A stretch of 64,000 bases of DNA. Origin: Amoebophrya sp. A120 (Eukaryota > Sar > Dinophyceae > Syndiniales > Amoebophryaceae). Made by a program: the position numbers and the translations under genes. Location: the NCBI GenBank assembly GCA_905178155.1, contig CAJINV010000001.1, positions 3,543,723-3,607,722 on the forward strand. Direction: 5' to 3'. The notes under the pieces were generated by a model that was not told the origin of the DNA, did no database searches, and saw only the letters and a program-made list of their open reading frames with translations. Position 1 is the stretch's first letter; the number at the start of each line of letters is the position of its first letter. Shown here piece after piece: positions 54,399 through 64,000 of the stretch.

Positions 54399-57300
54399 AT
54401 GGAGGACGGCGGCGCCGCGCCCCCGGAGGCCCCGCAGCCGGGCGTGGTGGTGGCTGAGCCAACTGGGCCGTCCACCGCGAGCAACGACCCGGTCGCGCCA
54501 GCTGCAACAACGAGCAACGACCCTGCAGGGTCTGGTGATGACCCGATGGCGATGGAGGTCGAGCAGGACGACGCAGGTATGCAGCAGGACCCAAGTGCGG
54601 TCTTCAGCGCCCTGGATTCGCTCGGGCCACCACAGGGTTCTCCGCCGCAGGGGTCACCGAAACTCGACGCAGCCTTCGAAGCGATGGGGATGACCATGGG
54701 CATGCCGGTAAAAAGATGACACGCACAAATGATGTTGCAGCCGCTCTGTATGTATTGTACATTGTTATCTTTCATATTTCATTGCATGGAGTCATCAACA
54801 TTCGCATCGCGGCTGATCATGTGAAATCCGTCTGTCATGCGCCACCACTCTGTTGTATAACTACAATCGCACATCTTACAGGTCCAACAAGACTACGCCC
54901 GGCGCGCCATGCACCCGATGAAGGTTTCCTTTTACGAGTTGATAATTCGCCAGCTCGCGGACGATGAATTTCTGGACGAGGCGTTGTCGCTGAAAAATCG
55001 TTCCGGGTTGAAAGAGGCCGGCCACGTGGAATCGAACTGGCTTTTCCGTCTGTACGAGGAGAATTTTGGCAAGCACTTCAGCGACCAAAACAAGTGGACC
55101 GACATGGGGCTCACACCCATGCCTAAGCTGGAAAGCGGGGAGAGGTGTCTGGACGTAGAAGAGCCGAGGTTTGACCTAGACGGCTTGGACAAAATAACCT
55201 ACACCGACAGTTACAAAAACGTCATCGCTGACGACGATCCGGAAAGTATAGCAAAAGGCGAGGGGAAGGGGCAAAGGGACGGCAAAGGTAGAGGAGTTTT
55301 TGTTCATTAGCGAAGGAGTTTTATGAGATTCATCTTGGAATGTGTCGACGGAGTGCGGAAACTAGAATTTTGATGAGAACAGACACAAAATAAAACCTCC
55401 AGATCGGGACGGAAAGGACGCCAAGGATCATCAACAAGAGCCCCCCGTTGCCAAGGCGCGACCCCTTCACAGGAAGAAAGCAAATATCTTCAATAAAGTC
55501 CATTACAACACGGCGCACAAACAGATGGTGCGAGCAGTGGCTTTTAGTCCGGACGGCAGGTGCAACTTATGTGGCGCTTTTTGCGAGTCACAAATGACTT
55601 CGAAATTGTTTGTACTTACGGCGAATGTAACCGCGATTCAATCATTTGAACGATCGATCCACGATGTGCGAGCAGCAGTCCAATGTACAACTTCCGTCAA
55701 AACAGGTTCGCAGCGAGCGGAAGCCACGATACCACGGTGAAAGTGCTGGACGTCAACAAAATGTTTCACTACGGGTCGCAAAACGCGGGCGAGAGGCGTG
55801 ACCAGGGGTCCGATGTACGACCCGTGATGCGCACCCTATACGACCACCAGGGCCCGTATGGGAGTGTCAGGATCGAAATCGACAAAATCGAAAAACTTGT
55901 GATGCAGAAAATGTAGGACACTGAAGGCCTGTATTGGGGAGCTGGCAAATGAGACAGATTGTAAGCCTGTTTAGGGTAAGACGCTGTGCTGTCAGAGTAG
56001 CATGACAGGAGCAGTCTTCTTTGCCGTAACAGCATGACAGACTGGATTTTGGTGCTCTCGAAATTTGTCATGCGCCACTTGGAAACTGAGGCTCCAACTG
56101 GTATCTTTTTATGCATCACAAATCATTTCGATTTTGTCAATTTCGATTCTGATGCTTCCATAGCCCGGTGAACTCCCTCTGTTTCCACCCACATCTCGCC
56201 TACCTCTTCACCGCAAGTGCCGACAAGACCGTGAAGGTCTTCGATCTAACTCGCCCCCAGACGCAATTGAAGTCCCTATCCAGCATCCCCGATAGCAGTA
56301 TGGTCCAGACCATGGCAGTGCACCCCAGTGGCGACTACCTCTACGTCGGCACCGCCCACCCGACAATCCGGCTGTACGATCTCACAAGGCTGGAGTGCTT
56401 CACAGGCCCAAATCCCAACGACGTACTGCTTCATTCGTGTTGCGCTGATCTATTTTCATTTTTGGCGACGATTGTTGGGATGTTATGTAGACATTGGCAG
56501 TTTTGTTCCATATGATAAATGTATCATCATAAAATATCAGTACCACACCGGTATGATAAACGACCTGGCTGTGACCAGCGATGGCAAGGTTCTGGCATCA
56601 GCGAGCTCGGACGGTGAAGTGAAGTTGTGGGACGTTGTCGCCAACCGAGTAGTGAATAGCATGAGCAAGGCACATCACGGCGCCAGCGTCTGTAGCGTGA
56701 AATGGAGCAGAAACCTGAGGTAGAAACGCGGTTCAGTAGTCTTTTTGATCTGCCCCCCGCTAAGCATTGGGATGCTGTATTGCTAAGTTTGTTTTCGAGC
56801 TTTCCCTTTCTCATTTTTCACTCATCCACAACCACATAAAACAGGTATTTCCTTACCGCGGGTTGTGACGGTAAAGCAAAACTTTGGGATGCCCGAAAGG
56901 GAGGCAACGAGCCGGTCCACAATATGAATGTTTGCGCCGCAAGGAATCTCGAGTACGCGCGAGCAGCCTTCATCGGCCAGGAGCGTTTCATCGCTGTGGC
57001 GTCGTCTGGGAACGACCTTTGCATTCTCGACGCGCAAACTGGAGAATACCTGCAAGGAGGTATTTAAACTGTGACTCTTTTTCTTCTTGCGATGTGCTGT
57101 TACTCATTTTGTCAAGAAAGACACGAATAGCTGCATAGGAAAACAAGGGCAACTACGAGTCACCATACCAACATAAAGTTTGGCGTGTTCGTTGCTCTGA
57201 TCCCTGTTCCCCAACGTTAAATCAAAATTTCTCATCCCTTGAAAACAGCGGTAGCCCGTGGCGGTTACCACCACCACACCTCCCACCACCAGCACAGCAA

Positions 57301-57709
57301 CCCGGTTTTCTGTATAGCTGCTCACCCCAATGACACGAAATTCCTGACTGGCTCCGACGACCACAAAGTGCGGTATTGTGAGATTTTGAACCGACCTGAG
57401 GACTGGGTGAACTACCGGGACCGGCAGCGCGAAAGGCACGCGCACAAGGGCCACGGGCACGGCGCCAACGCGCAGCCCATCTTGTCGGGACCAAACAGCG
57501 CCCCGGTGATGCCGCCTCCGACGGAGTGGTGGCAACACACAGCCAACACTGGCGAAAACATGGTCGCGGACGGGACCAACTACCCGGATGTGGTCAACCA
57601 ACCAGGGGGAGAGGGCATGGGGAGCGGGAACGAGGAGCACATGGACGGCGACGTCGGTGTAGATCCCGACGCCGCGCCTGTCTTGGGCGAAGGGGATGTT
57701 GAGTACTAG
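54399..57709 (+). CDS. CSTF1: cleavage stimulation factor subunit 1 (CSTF50), with an introner
   Basis: Model: join 54399-54707, 54882-55287, 55403-55559, 55706-55856, 56168-56422, 56541-56719, 56845-57059, 57249-57709; 2,133 nt, 710 residues. CSTF50 is the WD40 subunit of the CstF complex that recognises GU-rich elements in 3'-end processing of pre-mRNA. Alignment to human CSTF1 is collinear: an N-terminal dimerisation helix (SFYELIIRQLADDEFLDEAL), then WD repeats with AVAFSPDGRFAASGSHDTTVKVLD, MRTLYDHQGPVNSLCFHP, ADKTVKVFD, MAVHPSGDYLYVGTAHPTIRLYD, NPNDYHTGMINDLAV, GEVKLWDVVANRVV, AHHGASVCSVKWS and AHPNDTKFLTGSDDHKVRY. It is about 280 residues longer than human, from a Pro/Ala-rich N-terminal extension and a Gly/Asn-rich C-terminal tail; a His-rich loop lies before the last repeat. 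The introner 55857-56162 falls between GP and VNSL. Confidence 0.95.
55857..56162 (+). mobile_element. introner element with TIRs and 5-bp TSD, 306 bp
   Basis: The element begins TATGGGAGTGTCAGGATCG and its far end, reverse-complemented, begins TATGGAAGCATCAGAATCG; similarity continues for about 55 bp through GACAAAATCGAAA and TTGTGATGC. The direct repeat GCCCG flanks it (55852-55856 and 56163-56167). Removing the element plus one GCCCG gives DHQGPVNSLCFHP, the same length as human CSTF1 at this site. Using the GT formed at 55856 and the AG ending at 56163 would add a single Pro. Interior GCATGACA motifs recur at 55999 and 56032, and their complement at 56066. Confidence 0.9.
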
Positions 57710-58567
57710 CTATAAAACTCAGTTTCACCGAGGCGCGCGGACGTTCGGCGTGTGCTGTTTGAAGATTATCTACTAGTCCATTTATCAGAACAACTTCGAG
57801 AATACAGTCTATCAGACGGTGTGCATTGGTCACTTGAATAAGTAAACGACCTGTCCGCGTAGGGTCGGGGTTTTTGAGTGGAGCAACTTCAGCGACAAAA
57901 ATAACGACAAATTGATAGTCCTACAACCAGAGCTAATTTGTTGTGGCGGTGCGTCCAGTTTCGGAATAAACTTAGCTAGCTCGTCGCTGCAGCAGTGTCT
58001 GTTCTTCTATTGATTGCACATCTTCTAGGTCTACTTTCAAATTTTGGAGAGAGCGAGAGTTTCAGTTCGTGTACACCTCTTCAATGTCATCGTATGGTTA
58101 TTTTTATTTCTCGTCGCTCTCGCTATAGCTTTTGCGCAGAAACAGCGAATCTCGCAATGAATCGACGACGACGAACAAAATCGTAGTCGTTTTCGCAATC
58201 CGCATCGTCTTGTGTCGTAGTCGCTAGTCGTCGCTCGTCGTTTCGTACTCTGCGCAGTCGTTATATCCGCCCTTGGCGGGCAGAATAGAAGTAATCCCTT
58301 GTGATGGACTGGAAGGCACGGGAAATCAATGTTTGAGCTACAATTGACGGTTCTCATCCGATCAAGAGAGCTTTCACTTCTCATGGTCTTTCATTCTGTT
58401 GCTGCTTCTGGAACTGTGGCATTACGTACGGTATAGCCCTTCTAGACCTGGAGACGACGAGTTATTGAACCTTGATGCGGGCGCACTCGAATGATCCCGT
58501 GCTCAGGCGCTAATTGTCTTTATGCCAAGAAAAGTAGCGAAGATAGCGGGGGCGTTGGCTTGATAAA
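57710..58567. other. intergenic, no gene seen; TCG-rich stretch
   Basis: Spacer with a region rich in GTCGT/TCGTC words (58180-58262). Upstream ATGs precede the next gene without a conserved frame. No RNA gene recognised. Confidence 0.45.
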
Positions 58568-61500
58568 ATGGGTGGCGAAGAAAGCAAGGAAGAGGAGCCG
58601 CCAGCTCCCCCAAAGCGCGCGAGCAGCGGTAGAAAAAGTGGCCAAAAAAAGGCACCTAGACGGATACGAATCTCAGAGAGGGCCTCAGAGACGAGGTCTT
58701 CTGAAGACTACGATGCTCCGGGTCGAGGGAGTCGTCACGAATTGCTCAGTTCAGGCGGCCTTGAACTGCGCTCCCAGAACGAGGAATCCGAGGCTTTCGT
58801 TAACCCTGCCGCACCGCCGCCACGAGCTGTCTCAAGGCCGCAATCTGGCGGCCAACAGGCCGCGCCGTCTTCCTTCGACAGTGGCGCGGCACGGACGCGC
58901 GTCATTGCGGTACGGAACTCGCGCACCAACCACGAGCACATCGGAATCGCTCCAGGCATGATGCCAACGAGTGCGCCGGGATCTCTTCTGGACTCTCCTT
59001 CCGCGGCGAGCGCGCCCGTCGGCTACAACGCACCAGTCAGCGATACCCCTGCTGCTCGCCCAGCGTCGTCGAGCAACCCGCCACCTTCGAGCAACGAGCC
59101 CCCGTCGAAGCCACCCCCGGCGGGGCGCGGCGGCCTCCCGTCCATGATGCCCCAAAGCGAAGAGCGCATGCAGAGTGCAGCGTACGAAGAGAACGTGTAC
59201 TCCACAGGGGGCAGTGCGGCGGAAGAATTTCCGCCGCCGAGCAGCGCGGCCGAAGCTGCACCGCCCCCGGAACCGGTGCACCAGGCCGCCGACCTGGGGG
59301 GCGCGGGCAAAGTGCAAATGCCGCAGGTCGTGGACGACAGCCCGTTACTGCCGCCGTCGCACAGCCGGGACCTGGCGGAACACGTTTACATCTCGCGGGA
59401 GATGCAACTGGTCGAGGAAACGATCCACTTCGTGCACCAGGCGTCTTCCACGCGCGTGTCGCAGTTTTGCATCGACAGCTACATCGCCTACCTTGCCGTG
59501 ATGGTGAAGAGCGGGCGGCTGCTGAAGATCGTGTCCCGGTGGCGGAAGGTCCGGGTGCTGATCAAGATGATGCAGCTGGCCGAAAGCCCCCGGCCGAAGA
59601 CGGAGCAGGTCGACGCGGCGATCCTGGACCACGAGATTGCCACGCAGTACGACCTGGACTTCGCCCTGTTTCTGGCCGCCGAGCAGTGCTTCTGGCGCGG
59701 CACGCCGGCGCTGGGTAGTTCGGACGGGAACGAGGCCGTACGCGCCCACGGGCAGACGCACCTGATCAGCAACCCGCGAAACTGGGAGGCGCTGCTGATC
59801 ACACTGAAGTTTCTCGCGATTCTGCTCCCGAACACGTCGCTGATGCGGAGCAAGAGCATGCAGGAGCTGTCGGACCTGCCGCCGGACTACGGCGCCTATT
59901 GGAGCGCGCCCAGCATCTCCCTGCTGAACCCCGAGGAGGAGGACATTTTGAACGCGAACCCCTGGTACCAGGTGATGCTGCGCGTGCTGGAGGCCAGCGA
60001 CGGCACGTCGGTGACGACCAAGGTGACGACGGACCAACTGAACGCGATGTCCAGCGCGCGCGACGTGGCCATGCGGGTCACAAAGGAACTTCGGGTGATC
60101 AACCTGATCGTAAAGATGCGGCAGGGCGACGACGGCGCCTTCCACCGGCTCGGGCAGCTGCCCATGTCCGACTCGCGGCACCTGGGCGCGGACGAAATCA
60201 TCCAGGCCATCGCGCCGCCGAAGAAAGCCGGGCTGGGCGCCAACAAGTCGTCGCGTGCCGACCCGCTCGGTATGGACTACGAAGAGGAGGAGAAAGGTCG
60301 GGAACGCGGCGAGGCGCAGCGGGTGATCAATGGCGCGGTGCGGGAGCTGCGCGCGGCGCAGAAAGAGCGGAAGGAGGAACAGGCCCGAGTCATGCGCACG
60401 GAACGGGGCATGGCTCCCTCGAAGGGCCGCCGCATCCAAGTGCTCCGCACCGGGAACCAGAAGATGACTACCGTCAACGCGGGCCGGCTGCGCAGTTACG
60501 TCACTTTGATCAACTACAACTTGGCGCAAGCGGGAAAGCCCGGCGCCAAGAACCACGTCTACACGCCCGAAGACATTCGAGCTTTGAATTACCTGCAACA
60601 CATGGCGCACCACGTACTGATTCTTGCGTGTGGACATGCGACAGTCATTTTTGTTTGTTTGGGTTCGAACGAGTCTTGTATATGCAACGCGAGCTACTTG
60701 TTGAAAACCAATGTCCGGCGTATGACTATGATCTTCTAGGTCTAGGTGTAGAAAGCTAGGACTTTCATTTTGATACTGCAAAGGAAATTCAGTTCTCGCA
60801 TCGATCTGTATCCGGTGTTTATCGAAACACAAACAGATTGATCCAGCACAAGCGATGGCAATGCATCGGATGAGCGAAGGAGAGGCGGATAGGCACGCGG
60901 GCGGCTACAAGAAGCAAGTAGCACAAGATCGGTGGAAGAAGATATGCGGCTTCGGGGAGGTGATGGGTCGGTCTTCATTGGAAATGCGGCGGTTTTCCGA
61001 ATTGGGTGGATCGCAAATATCGTCGGTCGGAGGTAGCGGCGGCAGAAGGTCTCGCGCAAGCGAAGCTTTCCAGCCACAGAACGCGGAAGAGGCTCGCGCG
61101 ATGTCCGACCTCCACTTTCGGCAATCCGCAAACGCCTTGCAGAACGCCGGCATGTTGCCCCTGCAGGGGCGAGGCTCCACGGCGCACGAGGTAAATTCGG
61201 CACTCAGCAACGAGCGGAAACGGCGGAGCATGGGATACGACGACGGCCGGGACTCGACAGGCTCAATAGAACGTGGGCCCGCAGTGACCGGCGCTCTTAT
61301 GCAGCGACCGCGGGGGGAGCCGGTACACGGCACCACAGGCATGAACGTCAATGCGCAGCTGCAGCAACAGCAGCAGCAGCCTGCGCAACAACAGGAGCTG
61401 GCGCCGGCGGAGGAGCCCGGGTTTTTGCAGAAACTGTTTGGCGGAGGGACGACCAAGCCTTCCGGCAGCGAGAAAAGCACCCCACGCGAACAAACTCCAC

Positions 61501-63182
61501 CGATCGACAACGGGGATGACGACGAGGATCTGAGCGACACGCCCGGTTTTTTCGAAAACCTTTTTGGCCGGGGCGGAGACGAAAAGCCGCGCCCGAGCGG
61601 AACGTCCGGCGGTCTACCGAACTTGGCCGGGGGTCCGCCAGCGCGCCTCTCCGCCGGTCCAGCATCCGCAGGGCCAAAAGCCGCTCCCCCGAGGAACGCG
61701 CCCGCCAGTCCGCCTCGTGGGCAGCCGAAAGAGGAACCCAGCCCCACTCCGCAGTCGAGCGCCCGCGAGTCCGGAGGTCCCGGGAGCCGACCGCGCGAGC
61801 TGCGCGGAATCGTTCGCGCCTCCATGGCTCTGAACCGGTCTTTCGGCACAGCAAAAGGCAACAACTTGCCTTCCGGGATAACCAGCTCGCAGCAGGCGTA
61901 CCCAGCAAGTTCCCAAGGGCCAGGGTCGCGAGCTCCGCAGAGCGGCAAGCCGGCGACTGGCGGGAAAGGAGCCGGGGCTGGTCTGAAGCAGAATCCCAAT
62001 AATCGGAACCAGGGGACTGGTATCAAGGACTTTCTCGGTTCGGCACATACTGACGGTGGGGAGGATGAACAAGAGCCGGAAGAAGACGAGCCGGAAGAGG
62101 AGGAGGAGGAGGTGGGCTTTTTCGGCAGGTTGTTTGGGTGGGGAACGCCCAGCGGGAGTGAGAAAAGCACGCCCCGAAAGAAGTCGAAGGCTGAAGCGGC
62201 TCCTCCAAAGTCGAACGAAAAGAAACGGGGCGAGCGGGCGAATACGCGAGACTCGAGCCAGCTGGAAAGCGGCGCGCGGGACTCGAAGCCGCCGGCCGAA
62301 GAGGACGAAGAGCCCGGATTTTTCGCCAATGCGTGGAATTGGCTAACCGGCCAAGAATCGCCAAAGACGTCAGCGCGCAGCGAAAGCACCGCCACCGGCG
62401 CCGCGGACAACTCTGCAAAAGGGAAGGGAAAGGGGATGGGGTCAAATCTGCAGCGACCGTCGGGTAGTGAAAGAGCAGGTACTTATTGAACTTGTTTCGT
62501 GATGAATTACTTGTCTGGGTGGCATCCTGTTCGTTGGAGGAAAAGAGACCGACATGAGACTTCGCAATTGCAAATTGCAAAGGGGAGCAGTGTCATGAAA
62601 CACATTTTCACAGGTCCGTCGTCACCAGGGGAACCCAAAAGCTACAATGCTTTGCAGGAGCTCAGCATGCCATCCCGCAGACGCCCCAGCTACGCACCTT
62701 GGTCTGAAGCAGAATTTTGGTGGGAAGGACCGCTCGAGGACGAAGAGGACCCCTGGGAATATATGCGGCAGATGTGTGCTGTGCAGGTAAAAGTACTACG
62801 TGCAATACTTACAACCAGTAAGAAAGCATGTGAGTTCAGAATCAATTATCGTCGTGCTCGTTTTTCATTTTTTATTCTGTTTCGCGGTGTTTTGGGTTTC
62901 TCTTTCTGTCTCGGATGTGAACGAATTTCATCTGCAAATAATATTTGATCCCAGTGGCTAGCCCATCACCGCAATGAGGAAGACGAACTGTTTCCGCCCC
63001 CTGAGGAAGTCGACGAGGTCACGTACCGCATTGCGACGCACGGAAAAACCGATGGAGCAGATCCCCTTGCACTTCTGAATGCAAAAATTCCTACGAGCGC
63101 GGGAGGTGGAGGTATAAGGAGCGGCCTCCAGCGACAGAATTCTCCAGCGAGCAGAGGGCCTGCAAGTATATTTATTAGATGA
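58568..63182 (+). CDS. large possibly myristoylated protein with PGFF-type repeats (4 exons)
   Basis: Model: join 58568-60613, 60837-62478, 62614-62786, 62955-63182; 1,362 residues; all introns GT-AG. The ATG at 58568 gives MGGEES, a myristoylation-type start (Gly2, Ser6). Residues about 1-260 are Pro/Ser/Ala-rich and disordered. Residues about 270-670 form a helical domain (HVYISREMQLVEETIHFVHQ, CIDSYIAYLAVMVKSGRLLK, LRVINLIVKMRQGDDGAF) that I do not recognise. The rest is disordered but has four spaced hydrophobic motifs of one type: EEPGFLQKLFGGG (about 874), DTPGFFENLFGRG (about 916), EVGFFGRLFGWG (about 1107) and EEPGFFANAWNWLTG (about 1174), two of them followed by PSGSEKSTPR. It is probably a membrane-anchored scaffold. 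The two large open frames joined here at 60613/60837 could be mistaken for separate genes. Confidence 0.7.
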
Positions 63183-63347
63183 AGTCTTGGTTGAGTCACC
63201 GTGCAAACGCAATAACAAGTGTCTTTTTCAGTACTGCTGGCGCTCTCAGCTGTTACTCTACGCGCACAAGAGATTGCATACAAGTCGGCAGGTTATGTCG
63301 CCACAGTGTGTCGATCAACGAGAATCAGGAAAGCGAGGGCCCGCGAA

Positions 63348-64000
63348 ACCGAGAAAGCCGAAAGGCCGAGAAAGAGCCGAAAGGCCGAGAAAGAGCCGAA
63401 AGGCCGAGAATGAGCCGGAAGACCGAGAAAGAGCCGAAGGGCCGAGAAGGGGCCGAAAGGCCGGGGAAGGGCCGAAAGGCTGAGAAAGCCGAGAAAGAGC
63501 CGAAAGGCCGGGAAAGAGCCGAAAGGTCGAGAAATGCATGGCCGAAAGGCCGGAAAAGAGCCGAAAGGCCGGAAAAGAGCCAAAAGGCCGGAAAAAAGCC
63601 GAAAGGCCGGAGAAGAGCCGAAAGGCCGGGAAAGAGCCGAAAGGCCGGAAAAGAGCCGAAAGGCCGCAAAAGAGCCGAAAGGCCGGAAAAGAGTCGAATG
63701 GCCGGAAAAGAGTCGAAAGGCCGGAAAAGAGGCGGGAAGGCCGAGAAAGCCGAAAGGCCGAGAAAGTAAGCCGAAAGGCCGAGAACGCCGGGAAAGAACC
63801 GAAAGGCCGGAAAAGAGCCGAAAGGCCGGAAAAGAGCCGAAAGGCCGAAAAAGAGCCGGGAAGGCCGGGAAAGCCGAAAGGCCGAGAAAGTAAGCCGGAA
63901 GGCCGAGAACGCCGAAAGGCCGAGAAAGCCGAAAGGCCGAGAAAGCCGAAAGGCCGAGAAAGAGCCGAAAGGCCGGAAAAGAGCCGAAAGGCCGGAAAAG
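63348..64000. repeat. purine-rich minisatellite, 17- and 19-bp units, runs off window
   Basis: Tandem units of the form GCCGAAAGGCCGGAAAAGA (19 bp) and GCCGAAAGGCCGAGAAA (17 bp) are interspersed from about 63348 to the right edge. The + strand is almost free of T, so long frames stay open in all three phases (Lys/Arg/Glu/Ala-rich). These are probably not genes. The array starts about 165 bp after the preceding stop codon. Confidence 0.9.

Noticed and set aside
59345-60832. 495-codon antisense frame, and a similar 501-codon frame at 60905-62410
   Set aside because: Both are shadows of the large + strand gene, whose exons join in frame with GT-AG introns.

Overview
The window is nuclear DNA of a protist, most likely an alveolate of the dinoflagellate lineage. 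The best guess within that lineage is a syndinian such as Amoebophrya. That guess is inference from three things: every credible gene is on the + strand, genes are split by short GT-AG introns, and several introns are or carry mobile elements with terminal inverted repeats (TIRs) and target-site duplications (TSDs), like the introners reported from Amoebophrya. No marker gene fixes the species. Exon models were built by hand; each multi-exon model given here sums to a multiple of three, but none has transcript support.

Left part (1-15 kb): the 3' part of an unrecognised gene, a TAF7-like TFIID subunit, an eight-exon gene for a basic/acidic protein of unknown function, CCDC40 (the axonemal 96-nm ruler subunit, 12 exons, strong match), and a small Cys-rich protein.

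Middle (15-37 kb): a large single-exon TRPV-type cation channel with an extra N-terminal membrane segment, an unknown possibly myristoylated protein, a membrane acyltransferase-3 family protein, a secreted or lumenal DUF5054/GH38-like protein interrupted by a 575-bp introner, an HNH-like zinc protein interrupted by a 262-bp introner, a possible glycosyltransferase-like protein and a Ser-rich protein. A 5'-truncated non-LTR retrotransposon (37357-39747) with a 15-bp TSD sits between genes.

Right part (39-64 kb): a degenerate Arf-like protein that has lost its P-loop, a 2,350-residue P5B-type ATPase, a membrane protein flanked by diverged direct repeats, a Ser-rich protein, the cleavage stimulation factor subunit CSTF50 (cstf1) with a 306-bp introner in its WD40 region, a 1,362-residue possibly myristoylated protein with repeated PGFF-type motifs, and a nearly T-free minisatellite running off the right edge.

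The genes do not form a pathway. They are a normal mix of transcription and RNA-processing factors, cilium parts, transporters and lineage-specific proteins. The most interesting signal is the set of introners: three interrupt conserved proteins, and removing each element plus one TSD copy restores the reading frame exactly.
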